Notes: generated from the letters alone by a model not told the origin. A stretch of 64,000 nt of DNA from Micromonospora sonchi (GCF_014646235.1 NZ_BMNB01000001.1:124001-188000); one strand, 5' to 3'. Positions 25,795 to 38,624 are shown, counted from the first letter of the stretch. Made by a program: numbers and translations.

Positions 25795-26907
25795 TCAGTC
25801 CGTCAGTTCGCCCGGTAGCAGGCCGAACATGGTGGAGTCGGCGCGGGCGCCGGCGCCGCCGGGTAACCGCCCACGCAACAGGCCCTCGCGCCGGAAACCG
25901 GCCCGTTCCAGTACCCGCTGCGAGGCGACGTTCTCCGGCAGCGTCCCGGCCCACATCCGGGCCAGGCCGACGTGCTCGAAACCCCAACGGGCGAGCAGCC
26001 GTACGGTGCGGCTGGCGTAACCCCGCCCGCGGCAGTGCGGAAACAGGCTGTAGCCGAGCATCCCCTGGTTGGCCGGTTGGTCGAGGGCCAGCACACAGTT
26101 GCCCGCGACGGTACCCGACGTCGCGTCCAGGATGATCATCGAAGCGGTTCTGCCGATCAGCCACTGGTGCTGCGCGCCCTGGCAGTAGCGGTCCATCGCC
26201 TCGCGGGTGGGTGGCTCCGGCGGTACCCGGCTGGCCACCACCTCCACGCCGGTGTGCAGGCGGTGCATCTCGTCGGTGTCGGAGGGACCGACGGCACGCA
26301 GCACGACCACGCCGTCGGTCAGCCGCCCGTCGGGCAGGTCCGGCAGCGGACGCGGGGCCGGTCCGGGCGGATCGTCGGCGAGGCGTACCCACACCGTCAG
26401 GTCCCGCCGGCCGCCTCCCCGCACCGGACTGGCCGCCCGGCGTACGCCCTCGGGTCGGAAGCCGGCGGCCAGCGCGACCCGCTGGCTGACCGTGTTCTCG
26501 ACGCTGGTGAGCAGTTCCAGCCGGGCGGTGCCGGTGACGAAGGCGTGCCCGGCCAGCGCCCGGGTGGCGGCGGTGGCCACGCCCCGGCCGCGTGCCCATG
26601 GCGCCACCCAGTAACCGATCTCGGCCTGCCCCCGCTGCGGCACCGGGTTGCCCAGTCCGGCGGCGCCGAGCAGCCGGTCGGTCGCCGGGTCGGCGATGGC
26701 GTATGCCGCGCCGCCGGCGGCGAAGGCGGCCGGCGCGCCCTCGGTGACCCACCACCGGGCGTCGGCCTCGGTGTACGGGTTGGGTAGGCCGCCGATGAAC
26801 TGCTGAATCAGCGGATCGACGCAGGCGGCGGCGACGTCGGCGACGTCGGCCAGCCGGAACGGCCGTAGCCGCACGCCCCGGCCCTCGATGGCGGTCTCCG
26901 GGTTCAT
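25795..26907 (-). CDS. GNAT acetyltransferase, two tandem domains
   Basis: 370 residues, RimJ/RimL-like. Domain 1 (about 8-175) has the acetyl-CoA loop APWARGRGVATAATRALA; domain 2 (about 195-365) has FPHCRGRGYASRTVRLLARW. Both end in the typical N-VASQRVLERAGFRREG pattern. The ATG overlaps the stop of the upstream GNAT gene (ATGA), so the two form an operon. Substrate unknown. Confidence 0.88.
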   Translation of the reverse strand: MNPETAIEGRGVRLRPFRLADVADVAAACVDPLIQQFIGGLPNPYTEADARWWVTEGAPAAFAAGGAAYAIADPATDRLLGAAGLGNPVPQRGQAEIGYWVAPWARGRGVATAATRALAGHAFVTGTARLELLTSVENTVSQRVALAAGFRPEGVRRAASPVRGGGRRDLTVWVRLADDPPGPAPRPLPDLPDGRLTDGVVVLRAVGPSDTDEMHRLHTGVEVVASRVPPEPPTREAMDRYCQGAQHQWLIGRTASMIILDATSGTVAGNCVLALDQPANQGMLGYSLFPHCRGRGYASRTVRLLARWGFEHVGLARMWAGTLPENVASQRVLERAGFRREGLLRGRLPGGAGARADSTMFGLLPGELTD

Positions 26908-28067
26908 CTCGGCACCTCGCTTGTCAGGTCCTCGGCGAGCAGCGCGCCGACCCAGGCGTCGACCCGGTCACCGCGGTGGTTGAGGGCACTCCGGGCGGTG
27001 CCCTCCATGGTGAAGCCGGCTTTCTCGGCGACCCGGCGGGAGGCGACGTTGCCCACGTTGGCCCGCCATTCGATCCGGGCCAGCCCGAGGGTGGCGAAGC
27101 CCCAGGTGGCCAGCGCGGCCAGCGCCGCCGGCTGGTAGCCCCGGCCACGGGCGGTCGGCGCGGTCATGAAGCCGACGTCGGCCAGCAACGGGTCGGTGGG
27201 CGAGAGCCGCAGGTCGATCGAGCCGACGTAGCCGTCCTGCCCGTCGGCGATCACGTAGCTGGCGGTCGTGCCGCCGGCCCAGTTGTCCTGGCAGAAGGTG
27301 AGGAAGGATTCGGCCGCCGACCGGTCGTACCGCTCCGGGACGGTGGTCCAGCGCAGGGTCTCCGGATCCTGGCAGGTGGCGATCACCGCGTCGAGGTCGC
27401 GCTCCTCCAGTGGGCGCAGGCGCAGCTCGCGTTCTCCGGCGTTGGCGAAGATGGTGGGCTGCGGCCGGCCGAAGACGGCTGCCCGGCGGGCCTCCAGCGT
27501 GCCCGGCGCGGCCGGGCCGATCTCGCCGGGCGCCGGCACGTCGCCGGGCAGCAGCGAGCCGAACCACTCGTAGCTGCCGTACCCGGGGTCGGCGGAGCGC
27601 AGCCGTCCCTCGACCCGGAAGCCGGTCCGGAGGGCGACCAGCCGGGAGGCGTGGTTGCCGGCGAGGGCTCCCCAGAGCAGCCGCCGCAGCTTCAGCTCGT
27701 CGAAGGCCCAGCGGGCGAGGGCCCGGGCAGCGCGACCCGCCACGCCCTGCCCACGTGCCCACGGGGCGGTCCAGTAGCCGATCTCGCTGAGCTGGTGGTT
27801 GTGGTCGATCGAGATGAGGCCGCACGAGCCGAGCAGTTCGCCGGTGGCCGCGTCGCAGACCGCGAAGGGCGCGCCGGTGCCCCGCGCCCAGGCCGTCGGG
27901 GCGAACTCGGTGACGAAGGCGCGCGCGTCTTCGAGCAGGTACGGGCGTGGCACGGCGGTCCAGCGCTGGATGTCCGGATCCTGGCAGGCGCGGTGCACCG
28001 CGTCGGCATCCTCGGCGTGCCACGGACGTAACACCAGACCGGCTTCGGTGATCTCCACGGGCTTCAC
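26904..28067 (-). CDS. GNAT acetyltransferase, two tandem domains (paralogue)
   Basis: 387 residues from a GTG giving MKPVEITEAGLVLRPW; in-frame codons further upstream run into the secA promoter and lack a site. Acetyl-CoA loops APWARGQGVAGRAARALARW and APTARGRGYQPAALAALATW mark two GNAT domains. It is similar in architecture to the downstream gene, so a gene duplication of an already double-domain protein is likely. It is divergent from secA across about 170 nt. Confidence 0.86.
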   Translation of the reverse strand: MKPVEITEAGLVLRPWHAEDADAVHRACQDPDIQRWTAVPRPYLLEDARAFVTEFAPTAWARGTGAPFAVCDAATGELLGSCGLISIDHNHQLSEIGYWTAPWARGQGVAGRAARALARWAFDELKLRRLLWGALAGNHASRLVALRTGFRVEGRLRSADPGYGSYEWFGSLLPGDVPAPGEIGPAAPGTLEARRAAVFGRPQPTIFANAGERELRLRPLEERDLDAVIATCQDPETLRWTTVPERYDRSAAESFLTFCQDNWAGGTTASYVIADGQDGYVGSIDLRLSPTDPLLADVGFMTAPTARGRGYQPAALAALATWGFATLGLARIEWRANVGNVASRRVAEKAGFTMEGTARSALNHRGDRVDAWVGALLAEDLTSEVPR

Positions 28068-28236
28068 CGGCCCATCGTGCCGGATCGTTCGCCCTCGGCG
28101 TAACCGGAAAACCGGGGGCTGGGCGGGACTCGGGGATGTTATGTCGGTTTCGCGATGACGGACCCCCGCCACCAGTGACCATCCAGCCGATGGAGCGCCT
28201 ACGATGGTTCGAGACTGTCTAGGGGAGCGTTGATCC

Positions 28237-31167
<2,931 letters not shown>

Positions 31168-31186
31168 GCGAGACCGACAAAGCGCA

Positions 31187-31223
31187 CGCGGGGCATCGGG
31201 CGGACGGACGCCGATGCCCCGCG
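31187..31223 (+). terminator. Hairpin after secA
   Basis: A perfect 13-bp stem (31187-31199 with 31211-31223, core GCGGGGCATCGG) and an 11-nt loop, 19 nt after the secA stop. Confidence 0.75.
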
Positions 31224-31430
31224 GCGTGATCAGTGGCCGGGCCCCCGGTGCCCGGCGGAGCCCGCAACGGGGACCCGGTGCCGGCGGAGCCGGTAGCGCT
31301 GCGGCGTACCCAGGCATGGCGCTGCTGCCTGAGATCGTGGACGGCCTCCTCGTCGCCGGCGGCGAAGAGCAGCAGCGGAATGATCGTGGACGGCGCGGAT
31401 CCGGATATTTGGGCCGGTAGGGCGGCGCGG

Positions 31431-31636
31431 GTTGCGGCATGTGGGGGTATTCGGGCCGAAAGGGTAGGCGCGGGTTGCGGCATCTCGGAGTATCCCGCCC
31501 GATGAGCGGCACGAGTTGCGGCATGTCGGGGTGTCCGGGCGGGTTGAGGCCGCATGTTGCGGCATCTCGTGCGCAGGGCGCGTGTTGCGGCATGTCGGGG
31601 TGTCCGGGCGGGTTGAGGCCGCATGTTGCGGCATCT
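31431..31636 (+). repeat. Tandem array B, 41-bp period, six units
   Basis: GTTGCGGCAT-starting units at 31431, 31474, 31515, 31556, 31584 and 31625, with spacings of 43, 41, 41, 28 and 41. Each full unit contains TGTCGGGGTGTCCGGGC and GGGTTGAGGCC. Same unit and orientation as array A at 19122. Part of an 840-nt gene-free gap between secA and the Rv3235-like gene. Confidence 0.85.
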
Positions 31637-31735
31637 GGTGCGGCGGTGCCGGGTAAGGACATGACCTGCTCCTCGGCCTCACCCGTCGGCCACCCCACGC
31701 GCCGGGACCCGCCTCGCCGCCACCGCCCTGTCGCC

Positions 31736-31820
31736 GGGCCTCCAAGGCGCGCGGGAAGGCCAGGGGATCGCGGGCAGGGCCGAGCGGCCGTTGGGGGCCT
31801 CCAAGGCGCGCGGGGAGGCC
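31736..31820. repeat. 26-bp direct repeat pair
   Basis: A 26-bp sequence beginning GGGCCTCCAAGGCGCGCGGG occurs at 31736 and again at 31795 with one mismatch. Each copy could fold (GGCCT with AGGCC). No gene is seen around it. Confidence 0.7.
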
Positions 31821-31900
31821 CTACAGCCCGATGGAGTCGTGGCACCGGGACTGCGGCTCCGCCCGCGCTGGTCGCCCGTTCCGACCGGGGCGTCGGTGAC

Positions 31901-31973
31901 CTGATCGACTCCGTTTCGGCGATATGGCGGTGACCGCCCTCGCCGGATACCACCATTCCGCCGATGTGGTGTC
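31901..31973. repeat. Long imperfect palindrome, dispersed element copy 2
   Basis: The left arm 31901-31931 reads CTGATCGACTCCGTTTCGGC and onward; the right arm 31945-31973 is its imperfect inverted partner. The left arm matches the minus-strand right arm of copy 1 (19055-19085) almost base for base, and the right arm matches the other arm of copy 1, so the element is inverted relative to copy 1. Confidence 0.7.
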
Positions 31974-32010
31974 CTGCTACTGCCCGGTGGGCGGAGGCCG
32001 CCCGGATCGG

Positions 32011-32619
32011 TCAGAGGACGCGCAGGTCGGTGCAGAGCCAGTTGCCCCGCCGATGTTCCAGCCGTAGCGCCATCGCCCAGCTGCTGCCGGCGGCTCCGCC
32101 GAGCACCGCGGCGGCCTCGATGGCGGCTGGGCGGGGTTCGCAGATGCGGAGCTGGCGCAGCCGGAGGCCGGGACGGGACGGACGGCGGCGGGCCGGGGCA
32201 CCGCGGGTGGCGGCGCGGGCCAGCTCGGGCAGCAGCTGGGCGGAGCGCGCCGGGTCGAGTTGGCGTCGAAGCTGCACCGGCGACCGGAAGCCGTTGAACA
32301 CCTCCAGGCAGCTGGCGACGAAGCGGTGGGCGACCCGGGTGGCTGCCGGGGTCGCGGTGACCAGGGCGTCGGGCGGTAGCTGCTGGACCCGGGCGGGCCG
32401 GGTGGGCAGTGGACGAGCGGTGCCGCGCCGGGTGGCTGGCCGGTCGGGCTCACAACGGGCAGACCACTCCTCGGCGGTGAAGAGATCGAGGGCGAGCTGA
32501 TCGTTGCCCGGGCCGGGCCACCCGCCGTTTGCCTCGTCGGCGAAGGGCGGGTCGAACGCGGGTGCCGGCCGCAGGCGCACGGGTGGGCGACTCGGCCCGG
32601 GTCGTCGGGGGTCGATCAT
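32011..32619 (-). CDS. Rv3235-family protein
   Basis: 202 residues. ATG (MIDPRRPGPSRP) is chosen over the slightly earlier GTG because GAGGGG lies 6 nt upstream. A disordered Pro/Arg-rich N-terminal half is followed by a C-terminal domain with CLEVFNGFRSPVQLRRQLDP and AMALRLEHRRGNWLCTDLRVL, as in Rv3235-type proteins that sit near secA in actinobacteria. The fold is SecA-C-adjacent and uncharacterised. Function unknown. Confidence 0.75.
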   Translation of the reverse strand: MIDPRRPGPSRPPVRLRPAPAFDPPFADEANGGWPGPGNDQLALDLFTAEEWSARCEPDRPATRRGTARPLPTRPARVQQLPPDALVTATPAATRVAHRFVASCLEVFNGFRSPVQLRRQLDPARSAQLLPELARAATRGAPARRRPSRPGLRLRQLRICEPRPAAIEAAAVLGGAAGSSWAMALRLEHRRGNWLCTDLRVL

Positions 32620-32733
32620 CACGTTGCCCCTCACTTCTGGCCGCTGCCTTACGTTTGCCTACGTTTGCCTTCGAATGAAGCTGATTCTCAGGCATGACAG
32701 AGCCATCGGTCAATGGCGGTGCGAGGCTGCCGG

Positions 32734-32961
32734 CTACTCGGGGTCGCGTTCGGCCAGTGGGTTGCCGCGTACCCACTCGGCGGTCTCCGCGTACTTGCGC
32801 TGGATGTACTCCTCCAACTGGGCGCGCTCCACGCGCCACTGGCCCCGGCCACCGATCTTGATCGCGGGTAGTTCGCCGCTGCGTACCATGTGGTACACCT
32901 GCGAATCCGACACGTTCAGCTCGGTGGCCACGTCGGACAGGAGCAGGAATCTCGGCTCCAC
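32734..32961 (-). CDS. Small HTH DNA-binding protein (BldC/excisionase type)
   Basis: 75 residues from a GTG with GGGGAG five bases upstream. MerR-like winged helix: FLLLSDVATELNVSDSQVYHMVRSGELPAIKIGGRGQWRVERAQLEEYIQ is the classic HTH_17 pattern shared with BldC and phage excisionases. Location in a conserved chromosomal block suggests a housekeeping developmental regulator rather than a phage remnant. A 114-nt gap separates it from the Rv3235-like gene on the same strand. Confidence 0.88.
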   Translation of the reverse strand: MEPRFLLLSDVATELNVSDSQVYHMVRSGELPAIKIGGRGQWRVERAQLEEYIQRKYAETAEWVRGNPLAERDPE

Positions 32962-33138
32962 GAGAACTCCCCGGGTTGGCGTCGTTTGCCTCAGTTTGCC
33001 ATCACCCGGGCACACCCGGGTGGCACCGAACTTTGATCGGAGCGGGTGAGCAGTGTATGACGGTCAGGGCGTATGGCGTGGTCGTACGCTCGGCCGGCGG
33101 AGCTGCCGGCGGGCGGAGCAGATCGGGGGAGACCAACG

Positions 33139-33660
33139 GTGACCGACCAGCTTGTCCGGGTGTACCTGCCGGCAACCGTGCCGATGCTGGCCAGGCTGCC
33201 CGAGCACGGCCTCGACGCGACACAGGCGCACGCCGTGACGCCGGCGCTGCGCGAGTGGTACGCCGAGGGCGACGAGGAGGAACTGGAGTACGTCGCTTTC
33301 ACCCGGGCCGCGCAGGACGCCCTGCAACTGATCCGCCACGACCCGGCCGCGCCGCGTCGCCGCGTGGTGGTCTCGGCGGATCTGCCCGCGGCCGCGCTCG
33401 ACCGGGGTGACGGCGAGCTGGGTTCCAGCGTGGTGGAGTTGCGCCGGCCGGTGCCGGCCGCCGCCGTGGCGGCCATCCACGTCGACGGCGTGGACGCCGT
33501 GCCGGCCGTCACCGCCGCCGCGAACGTGGTGCTGGAGGCGTTGGCCGGCGACCCGGACGCGCAGTTCACCGTCGACGGTGCCGAGGATCACGAGCTGGAG
33601 TGGTACGACCCCAGCGAGCTGGAACCGCTGCTGCGCGCTGCCGCCTTCGACCAGGGCTGA
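33139..33660 (+). CDS. Conserved actinobacterial protein (DUF6912-like)
   Basis: 173 residues; the GTG start has GGGGGAGA upstream. [20 protein letters not shown] followed by a region with alternating strands and helices and an acidic C-terminus ([16 protein letters not shown]). It matches what I recall of the DUF6912 family, usually near secA and the HTH gene. No catalytic motif was recognised. Soluble, no signal. Confidence 0.7.
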   Translation: MTDQLVRVYLPATVPMLARLPEHGLDATQAHAVTPALREWYAEGDEEELEYVAFTRAAQDALQLIRHDPAAPRRRVVVSADLPAAALDRGDGELGSSVVELRRPVPAAAVAAIHVDGVDAVPAVTAAANVVLEALAGDPDAQFTVDGAEDHELEWYDPSELEPLLRAAAFDQG

Positions 33661-33674
33661 CCGACGACGCCCGC

Positions 33675-34670
33675 TCAGCGGGCCTCGTCATCGGGGGCCG
33701 GAGTGAGCGTGCGGCCGAAGGTGATCAGCGCGGTCAGCGCGCCGACGAACAGCACCCAGATGGCGTTGTCCACCCGCGAGGTGCCGAGCGAGGTCTGTGC
33801 CACCGCGTCCGCCTCGCTGAGGGCCGCGGCCAGGTCGATCAGGGAACGCCCGCCGACCCGGATGATCACCTCGGCGAGCAGGAGCAGCAGTCCCGGCCCC
33901 GCGCCGGCGACCAGATACCCGGGCCAGCGTGCTCCGGCCCCGCCGCCCCGCACGGCTCGCCGCCGGGCCCAGCTGAGGTAGCCGAAGGCCAGGACGCCGG
34001 CGATGAGACCGGCGATCAGCGACTCGGTGCGGGAGACCCAGGTGGCCGCGGTGACCAGCGACTGCTGACTCTCGCCGGCGCCGAAGAGGTTGAACAGGGG
34101 GTCCCGGGCCACGCTGAAGGCCACGACGAAGAGCAGTGTGCCGAGCGCCGAACCGGCGACGGCGCCGACCACCGCGCCGTTGCGGGCGCCGGCCAACGCG
34201 CCGCCGATGATGGCGGCGGCTGCGGTGGTGCCGGCGATCGTGCGGGTGGTCGTGTCGCCGGCATAAGTGAGGTCGATCGCGAGCGCGGCGGCGAGCCCGA
34301 CCAGCAGCCCGGCCGCGACCGCCGCCACGAAACGCAGGGTCACCCCGTCCCGGCATCGGGCCACCAACTCGCCGGCGGCGAGCCCGAACGCGGCACCGGC
34401 CACCAGCGCGGCGGAGATCACGCCGGGCAGCGCGAAGGCGGACAGACTGACCGCGGTCACCCCGGCGGTGGCCGAGCTGATCGCCTGCCGGGTCGACCAG
34501 AGCATCGCCGCCAGCCAACCCACCGCCAGCAGCGCCAGCACCAGCGTGCCCGGGGCGGGTGCCGGCCGGCCGGCCGGTGCGGCGACGGATTTCGTGCCGC
34601 CGGCCGGGTCGACGGGCTGCGGCCGGTCGGGCTGCGCGGCGGCGGTCGACCCGCCGGGCTGGTTGCTCAT
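33675..34670 (-). CDS. Polytopic membrane protein, Ala/Gly/Val-rich
   Basis: 331 residues; ATG with GAAAGGCAG upstream. A short Pro-rich cytoplasmic N-terminus is followed by about eight membrane segments (for example LVLALLAVGWLAAMLW, IIGGALAGARNGAVVGAVAG, AIWVLFVGALTALITF). Common in actinomycetes but of unknown function. It is convergent with the preceding gene (14 nt apart). Confidence 0.78.
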   Translation of the reverse strand: MSNQPGGSTAAAQPDRPQPVDPAGGTKSVAAPAGRPAPAPGTLVLALLAVGWLAAMLWSTRQAISSATAGVTAVSLSAFALPGVISAALVAGAAFGLAAGELVARCRDGVTLRFVAAVAAGLLVGLAAALAIDLTYAGDTTTRTIAGTTAAAAIIGGALAGARNGAVVGAVAGSALGTLLFVVAFSVARDPLFNLFGAGESQQSLVTAATWVSRTESLIAGLIAGVLAFGYLSWARRRAVRGGGAGARWPGYLVAGAGPGLLLLLAEVIIRVGGRSLIDLAAALSEADAVAQTSLGTSRVDNAIWVLFVGALTALITFGRTLTPAPDDEAR

Positions 34671-34972
34671 CGTCTGCCTTTCGCTGCCGGGGGCGCGACG
34701 GCCTGGCCCGGGTACTACCGGCAACCCAGCGTACGCGCACCCGGCGGGCGGAGGCCCGAACCCCGCCCACCGCCCGACGATCATGTCTTTCTTCGGCTTT
34801 CACCACGACTCGCCGGACGAATCAACGATGGCGATGGTCGAAGACTTCATGATCAATGGTGGATGGGCGGACAGGACGCGGTCCGAGGATGCTGGGCGTG
34901 GGAGGATTGGGCGGTGTCCCACCACCGTGGGGCCGGTTTCGCCGCCGCCGTCGAGATCAGCCAGGAGCCCTG
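34671..34972. other. Divergent promoter region before pruA
   Basis: 302 bases between the divergent membrane-protein gene and pruA. A plus-strand frame from ATG 34783 has no ribosome site and is not called. CCAGGAGCCC just upstream of the pruA ATG is the pruA ribosome site. No confident promoter boxes. Confidence 0.4.
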
Positions 34973-36601
34973 ATGGACGCCGTGTTCTCCGTACCCGAGC
35001 CACGCAATGAGCCGGTGCGCAACTACGAGCCGGGCAGCACCGACACCGAACGGCTCCAGCGGCGCCTCGCCGAACTGGCCGCCGAGCGGATCGACCTGCC
35101 CATGACCATCGCGGGCGAGCAGCGGATGGCCGGCGGCGAGCCGATCCGGGTGGTACAGCCGCACCGGCACGCCCACGTGCTCGGGGTCACCGGGCACGCC
35201 ACCCACGACGACGCCCGCGCGGCGATCAAGGCGGCCAAGGACGCCGCGCCCGGATGGCGCGCGCTGCCCTTCGAGGAGCGCGCGGCGATCTTCCTGCGCG
35301 CCGCCGAACTGCTCTCCGGGCCCTGGCGGGACACCCTCAACGCGGCCACCATGCTCGGCCAGTCGAAGACCGTCGTGCAGGCCGAGATCGACTCCGCCTG
35401 CGAGTTCATCGACTTCCTCCGGTTCAACGTGCACTTCGCCCGTGAGCTCCTCGCCGAGCAGCCGATCTCCTCGCCCGGCGTGTGGAACCGGCTCGACCAC
35501 CGGCCGCTGGAGGGCTTCGTCTACGCGGTCACCCCGTTCAACTTCACCGCGATCGCCGGCAACCTGCCCTCGGCGCCGGCCCTGCTGGGTAACACCGTGG
35601 TCTGGAAGCCGGGCCCGACCCAGCAGTTCGCTGCGCACTTCACCATGCGTCTGTTCGAGGCGGCCGGCCTGCCGCCCGGCGTGATCAACATGGTGACCGG
35701 CCGGGGCGAGGAGGTCTCCGACGTGGTGCTGGCGGACCCCGAGCTGGCCGGCATCCACTTCACCGGCTCCACCAAGGTCTTCCAACACCTGTGGCGCACC
35801 GTGGGGGAGAACATCGCGGGCTACCGCGGCTACCCCCGGCTGGTCGGTGAGACCGGCGGGAAGGACTTCGTGGTCGCGCACGCCAGCGCCGACGTCGACG
35901 CCCTGCACACCGCGCTGATCCGGGGCGCCTTCGAGTACCAGGGCCAGAAGTGCTCGGCGGCCTCCCGGGCGTACGTGCCGCGGTCGATCTGGGAAGGCGG
36001 CCTCCGCGACCGGCTGGCCGCCTCCGCCGACGGCCTCGCCTACGGCGACGTCACCGACTTCCGCAACTTCGGCGGCGCGGTGATCGACGACAAGGCCTTC
36101 TCCCGGCACACCGCCGCGCTGGAACTGATCTCCACCGACGAGAGTTGCCGGATCATCGCCGGCGGCACCGCCGACGACTCGGTCGGCTGGTTCGTCCGCC
36201 CGACGATCTTCGAGTGCGGTGATCCGGCGCACGAGACCTTCACCACCGAGTACTTCGGCCCGATCCTCGGCGTGCACGTCTTCGACGACGCCCGCTTCGA
36301 CGAGGTGGTCGCCCAGGCCGAGTCGATCGCGCCGTACGCGCTGACCGGGGCGATCTTCGCCACCGACCGCCGGGTGGTCGACGCGGTGGCCGAGAAGATG
36401 CGGTACGCGGCCGGCAACTTCTACATCAACGACAAGCCGACCGGCGCGGTGGTCGGGCAGCAGCCCTTCGGCGGCGCCCGCGCCAGCGGCACCAACGACA
36501 AGGCTGGCTCCTGGCACAACCTGGTCCGCTGGACGTCCCCCCGCACGATCAAGGAAACCTTCGTACCCCCCACCGACCACACCTACCCACACATGGGGTG
36601 A
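34973..36601 (+). CDS. pruA: L-glutamate gamma-semialdehyde (P5C) dehydrogenase
   Basis: 542 residues, matching class-specific length for monofunctional P5C dehydrogenase; oxidises glutamate semialdehyde to glutamate in proline degradation. Motifs: TPFNFTAIAGNLPSAPALLGNTVVWKPG, GIHFTGSTKVFQ, LVGETGGKDFV with catalytic Glu, and FEYQGQKCSAASRAYVP with catalytic Cys. No proline dehydrogenase gene is adjacent. ATG follows CCAGGAGCCC. Confidence 0.94.
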   Translation: MDAVFSVPEPRNEPVRNYEPGSTDTERLQRRLAELAAERIDLPMTIAGEQRMAGGEPIRVVQPHRHAHVLGVTGHATHDDARAAIKAAKDAAPGWRALPFEERAAIFLRAAELLSGPWRDTLNAATMLGQSKTVVQAEIDSACEFIDFLRFNVHFARELLAEQPISSPGVWNRLDHRPLEGFVYAVTPFNFTAIAGNLPSAPALLGNTVVWKPGPTQQFAAHFTMRLFEAAGLPPGVINMVTGRGEEVSDVVLADPELAGIHFTGSTKVFQHLWRTVGENIAGYRGYPRLVGETGGKDFVVAHASADVDALHTALIRGAFEYQGQKCSAASRAYVPRSIWEGGLRDRLAASADGLAYGDVTDFRNFGGAVIDDKAFSRHTAALELISTDESCRIIAGGTADDSVGWFVRPTIFECGDPAHETFTTEYFGPILGVHVFDDARFDEVVAQAESIAPYALTGAIFATDRRVVDAVAEKMRYAAGNFYINDKPTGAVVGQQPFGGARASGTNDKAGSWHNLVRWTSPRTIKETFVPPTDHTYPHMG

Positions 36602-36603
36602 AG

Positions 36604-36659
36604 GTGTAAGGAGGGGCCCCTTGTTAACGCCTCGTGCATAGGAAGGGCCCCTTATTAAC
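36604..36659 (+). repeat. GGGCCCC repeat dimer behind pruA
   Basis: GGAGGGGCCCCTTGTTAAC at 36610-36628 and GGAAGGGCCCCTTATTAAC at 36641-36659, 31 nt apart, just after the pruA stop. The linker (CGCCTCGTGCATA) also matches the copy at 5226-5280. Possibly a terminator-like dispersed element. Confidence 0.75.
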
Positions 36660-36821
36660 AGCGTCTCCGCCGTTGGCGGGCGGCGTCGGCGCGGCGGGCG
36701 GCGGGTGGCGGGCGGTGGGGGATCGTCCGTCGCGCGCCGACAGTGCACATAGGAAACCCCAATGGGTGGCGAAACGGTGAAATCCTGGACGTCAGCCCTG
36801 CAAAGTGGCAGCGTGAGGGGC

Positions 36822-37337
36822 ATGGCGGAATCCGGAGTCAACCCCACCGCGGCGGCCCTGCTCGGGCTGCTGCACGAGGGCCCCATGACAGGTGGCCAGT
36901 TGATGGCCGCCGCCGAGCGCCGACTGGCGCCGTACTGGTCGATGACCCGCAGCCAGGTCTATCGGGAGCTGCCGGTGCTGGCCGAGCGGGGTTTCGTGCG
37001 GCTGGGTAAGCCCGGGCCGCGGATGAGTCAGCCCTACGCGATCACCGCAGCCGGTAAACGGACATTCTCCCGCTGGTTGGCCGAGGACCCGGGGCGGGAC
37101 ACCATCCGCAACCCGATCGCCCTGCGCGTCGCCTTCGGGCAGCTGCACTCGTCGAACCAGCTGAAGAATCTTCAGGCCGCGGCGAACGAATACCACACCG
37201 AGGCCCTGTCGCGGGTTCGGGAGCAGGTCAAGAACGCCAAGAAGGAAGGCGCCACGTTCGACGCGAGCGCACTGGAGTTCGCCGTGGCGTACCACAGAGC
37301 CGCCCTGACCTGGCTGAAGAACGTTCCGCTCGGCTGA
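36822..37337 (+). CDS. PadR-family transcriptional regulator
   Basis: 171 residues. N-terminal winged helix (ALLGLLHEGPMTGGQLMAAAERRLAPYWSMTRSQVYRELPVLAERGFVR) and a C-terminal helical dimerisation part with a coiled segment at about 105-140. GTGAGGGGC precedes the ATG. The upstream 60 bases (CCCAATGGGTGGCGAAACGG) contain short inverted sequence that could be its own operator. Effector unknown. Confidence 0.88.
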   Translation: MAESGVNPTAAALLGLLHEGPMTGGQLMAAAERRLAPYWSMTRSQVYRELPVLAERGFVRLGKPGPRMSQPYAITAAGKRTFSRWLAEDPGRDTIRNPIALRVAFGQLHSSNQLKNLQAAANEYHTEALSRVREQVKNAKKEGATFDASALEFAVAYHRAALTWLKNVPLG

Positions 37338-37502
37338 CCGCTTCGGCCGCCGACCACAGGCCCGTACGCTCACTCCGTGGCCGATCCCGGCTCGGACCGT
37401 GCGGCCCGCGCGCTCACGCCGTGTCCCGGCGGTGCCGAATTTTGCCCCCGGACCGTGGGGCTGGCAAGCTGACTCGACTTCCGCGCAGTACGCTTTGCTG
37501 TC

Positions 37503-38624
37503 GTGACCGCTGCCGACTTCGCCGAACAGCTCAAGGAACTCGACGCCACCCTGCGCAACATCGAGGCGGTGCTCGACCTCGACCGCCTGCATACGGACAA
37601 GGCCCGCCTGGAGCAGGAGGCGTCCGCCCCGGATCTCTGGGACGATCAGGCCCGCGCCCAGCAGGTCACTTCGCAGTTGTCGTACGTCAACGGCGAGATC
37701 GACAGGATCGGCAGCCTGCGTTCGCGGCTGGACGACGCGCACGTGCTGCTGGAGTTGGCCGAGGCGGAGTCCGATTCCGGGGCGTTCACCGAGGTGGAGT
37801 CGGAGGTCGCTGGGCTCGGCAGGGCCATTCAGGAGATGGAGGTCCGCACGCTGCTCTCCGGCGAGTACGACTCCCGGGAGGCGCTGGTGGCGATCCGTGC
37901 CCAGGCCGGTGGCGTGGACGCCGCGGACTTCGCCGAGATGCTGGTGCGGATGTACCTGCGTTGGGCGGAGCGGCACGGCTACCCGACCGAGGTCTACGAG
38001 ACCTCCTACGCCGAAGAGGCGGGCCTGAAGTCGGCCACCTTCGCCGTCAAGGTCCCGTACGCCTTCGGCACCCTCAGCGTCGAATCGGGCACCCACCGCC
38101 TGGTCCGGATCAGCCCCTTCGACAACCAGGGGCGGCGGCAGACCAGCTTCGCCGGCGTCGAGGTGCTGCCGGTGGTGGAGCAGACCGACCACATCGACAT
38201 TCCCGAGAACGAGATTCGGGTGGACGTCTACCGGTCGTCCGGACCGGGTGGACAGAGCGTCAACACCACCGACTCGGCGGTGCGGATCACGCACGTCCCG
38301 ACCGGCATCGTGGTTACCTGTCAGAACGAGAAGTCGCAGCTGCAGAACAAGGCGTCCGCGCTGCGAGTGCTCCAGGCCCGGCTGCTGGAGCGCAAGCGTC
38401 AGGAGGAGGAGGAGAAGCTCAAGGGCTTCAAGTCCGACGGCGCCGGGTCGTGGGGCGAGCAGATGCGCTCCTACGTCATGCATCCGTATCAGATGGTGAA
38501 GGATTTGCGTACCGAGCACGAGACCGGTAACCCGAGCGCCGTTTTCGACGGTGAGCTGGACTCCTTCATCGAAGCCGGTATCCGCTGGCGTAAGCGGCAG
38601 CAACTCGACCACAACGGTGCGTGA
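37503..38624 (+). CDS. prfB: Peptide chain release factor 2
   Basis: 373 residues. Stop-codon recognition tripeptide SPF in RISPFDNQG and catalytic GGQ in [20 protein letters not shown] identify RF2 (UGA/UAA). The frame is continuous, with no programmed frameshift of the E. coli type. GTG lies 8 nt after TACGCT, a -10-like hexamer, so the mRNA may be leaderless. It precedes ftsEX. Confidence 0.96.
   Translation: MTAADFAEQLKELDATLRNIEAVLDLDRLHTDKARLEQEASAPDLWDDQARAQQVTSQLSYVNGEIDRIGSLRSRLDDAHVLLELAEAESDSGAFTEVESEVAGLGRAIQEMEVRTLLSGEYDSREALVAIRAQAGGVDAADFAEMLVRMYLRWAERHGYPTEVYETSYAEEAGLKSATFAVKVPYAFGTLSVESGTHRLVRISPFDNQGRRQTSFAGVEVLPVVEQTDHIDIPENEIRVDVYRSSGPGGQSVNTTDSAVRITHVPTGIVVTCQNEKSQLQNKASALRVLQARLLERKRQEEEEKLKGFKSDGAGSWGEQMRSYVMHPYQMVKDLRTEHETGNPSAVFDGELDSFIEAGIRWRKRQQLDHNGA

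Noticed and set aside
34783..35010. Small plus-strand ORF before pruA (MSFFGFHHDS...)
   Set aside because: No ribosome site; it overlaps the pruA start in another frame and shows no family-like pattern.
37503..38624. Programmed frameshift in prfB
   Set aside because: The frame is open from GTG to the end with normal RF2 motifs; no in-frame TGA near codon 26.
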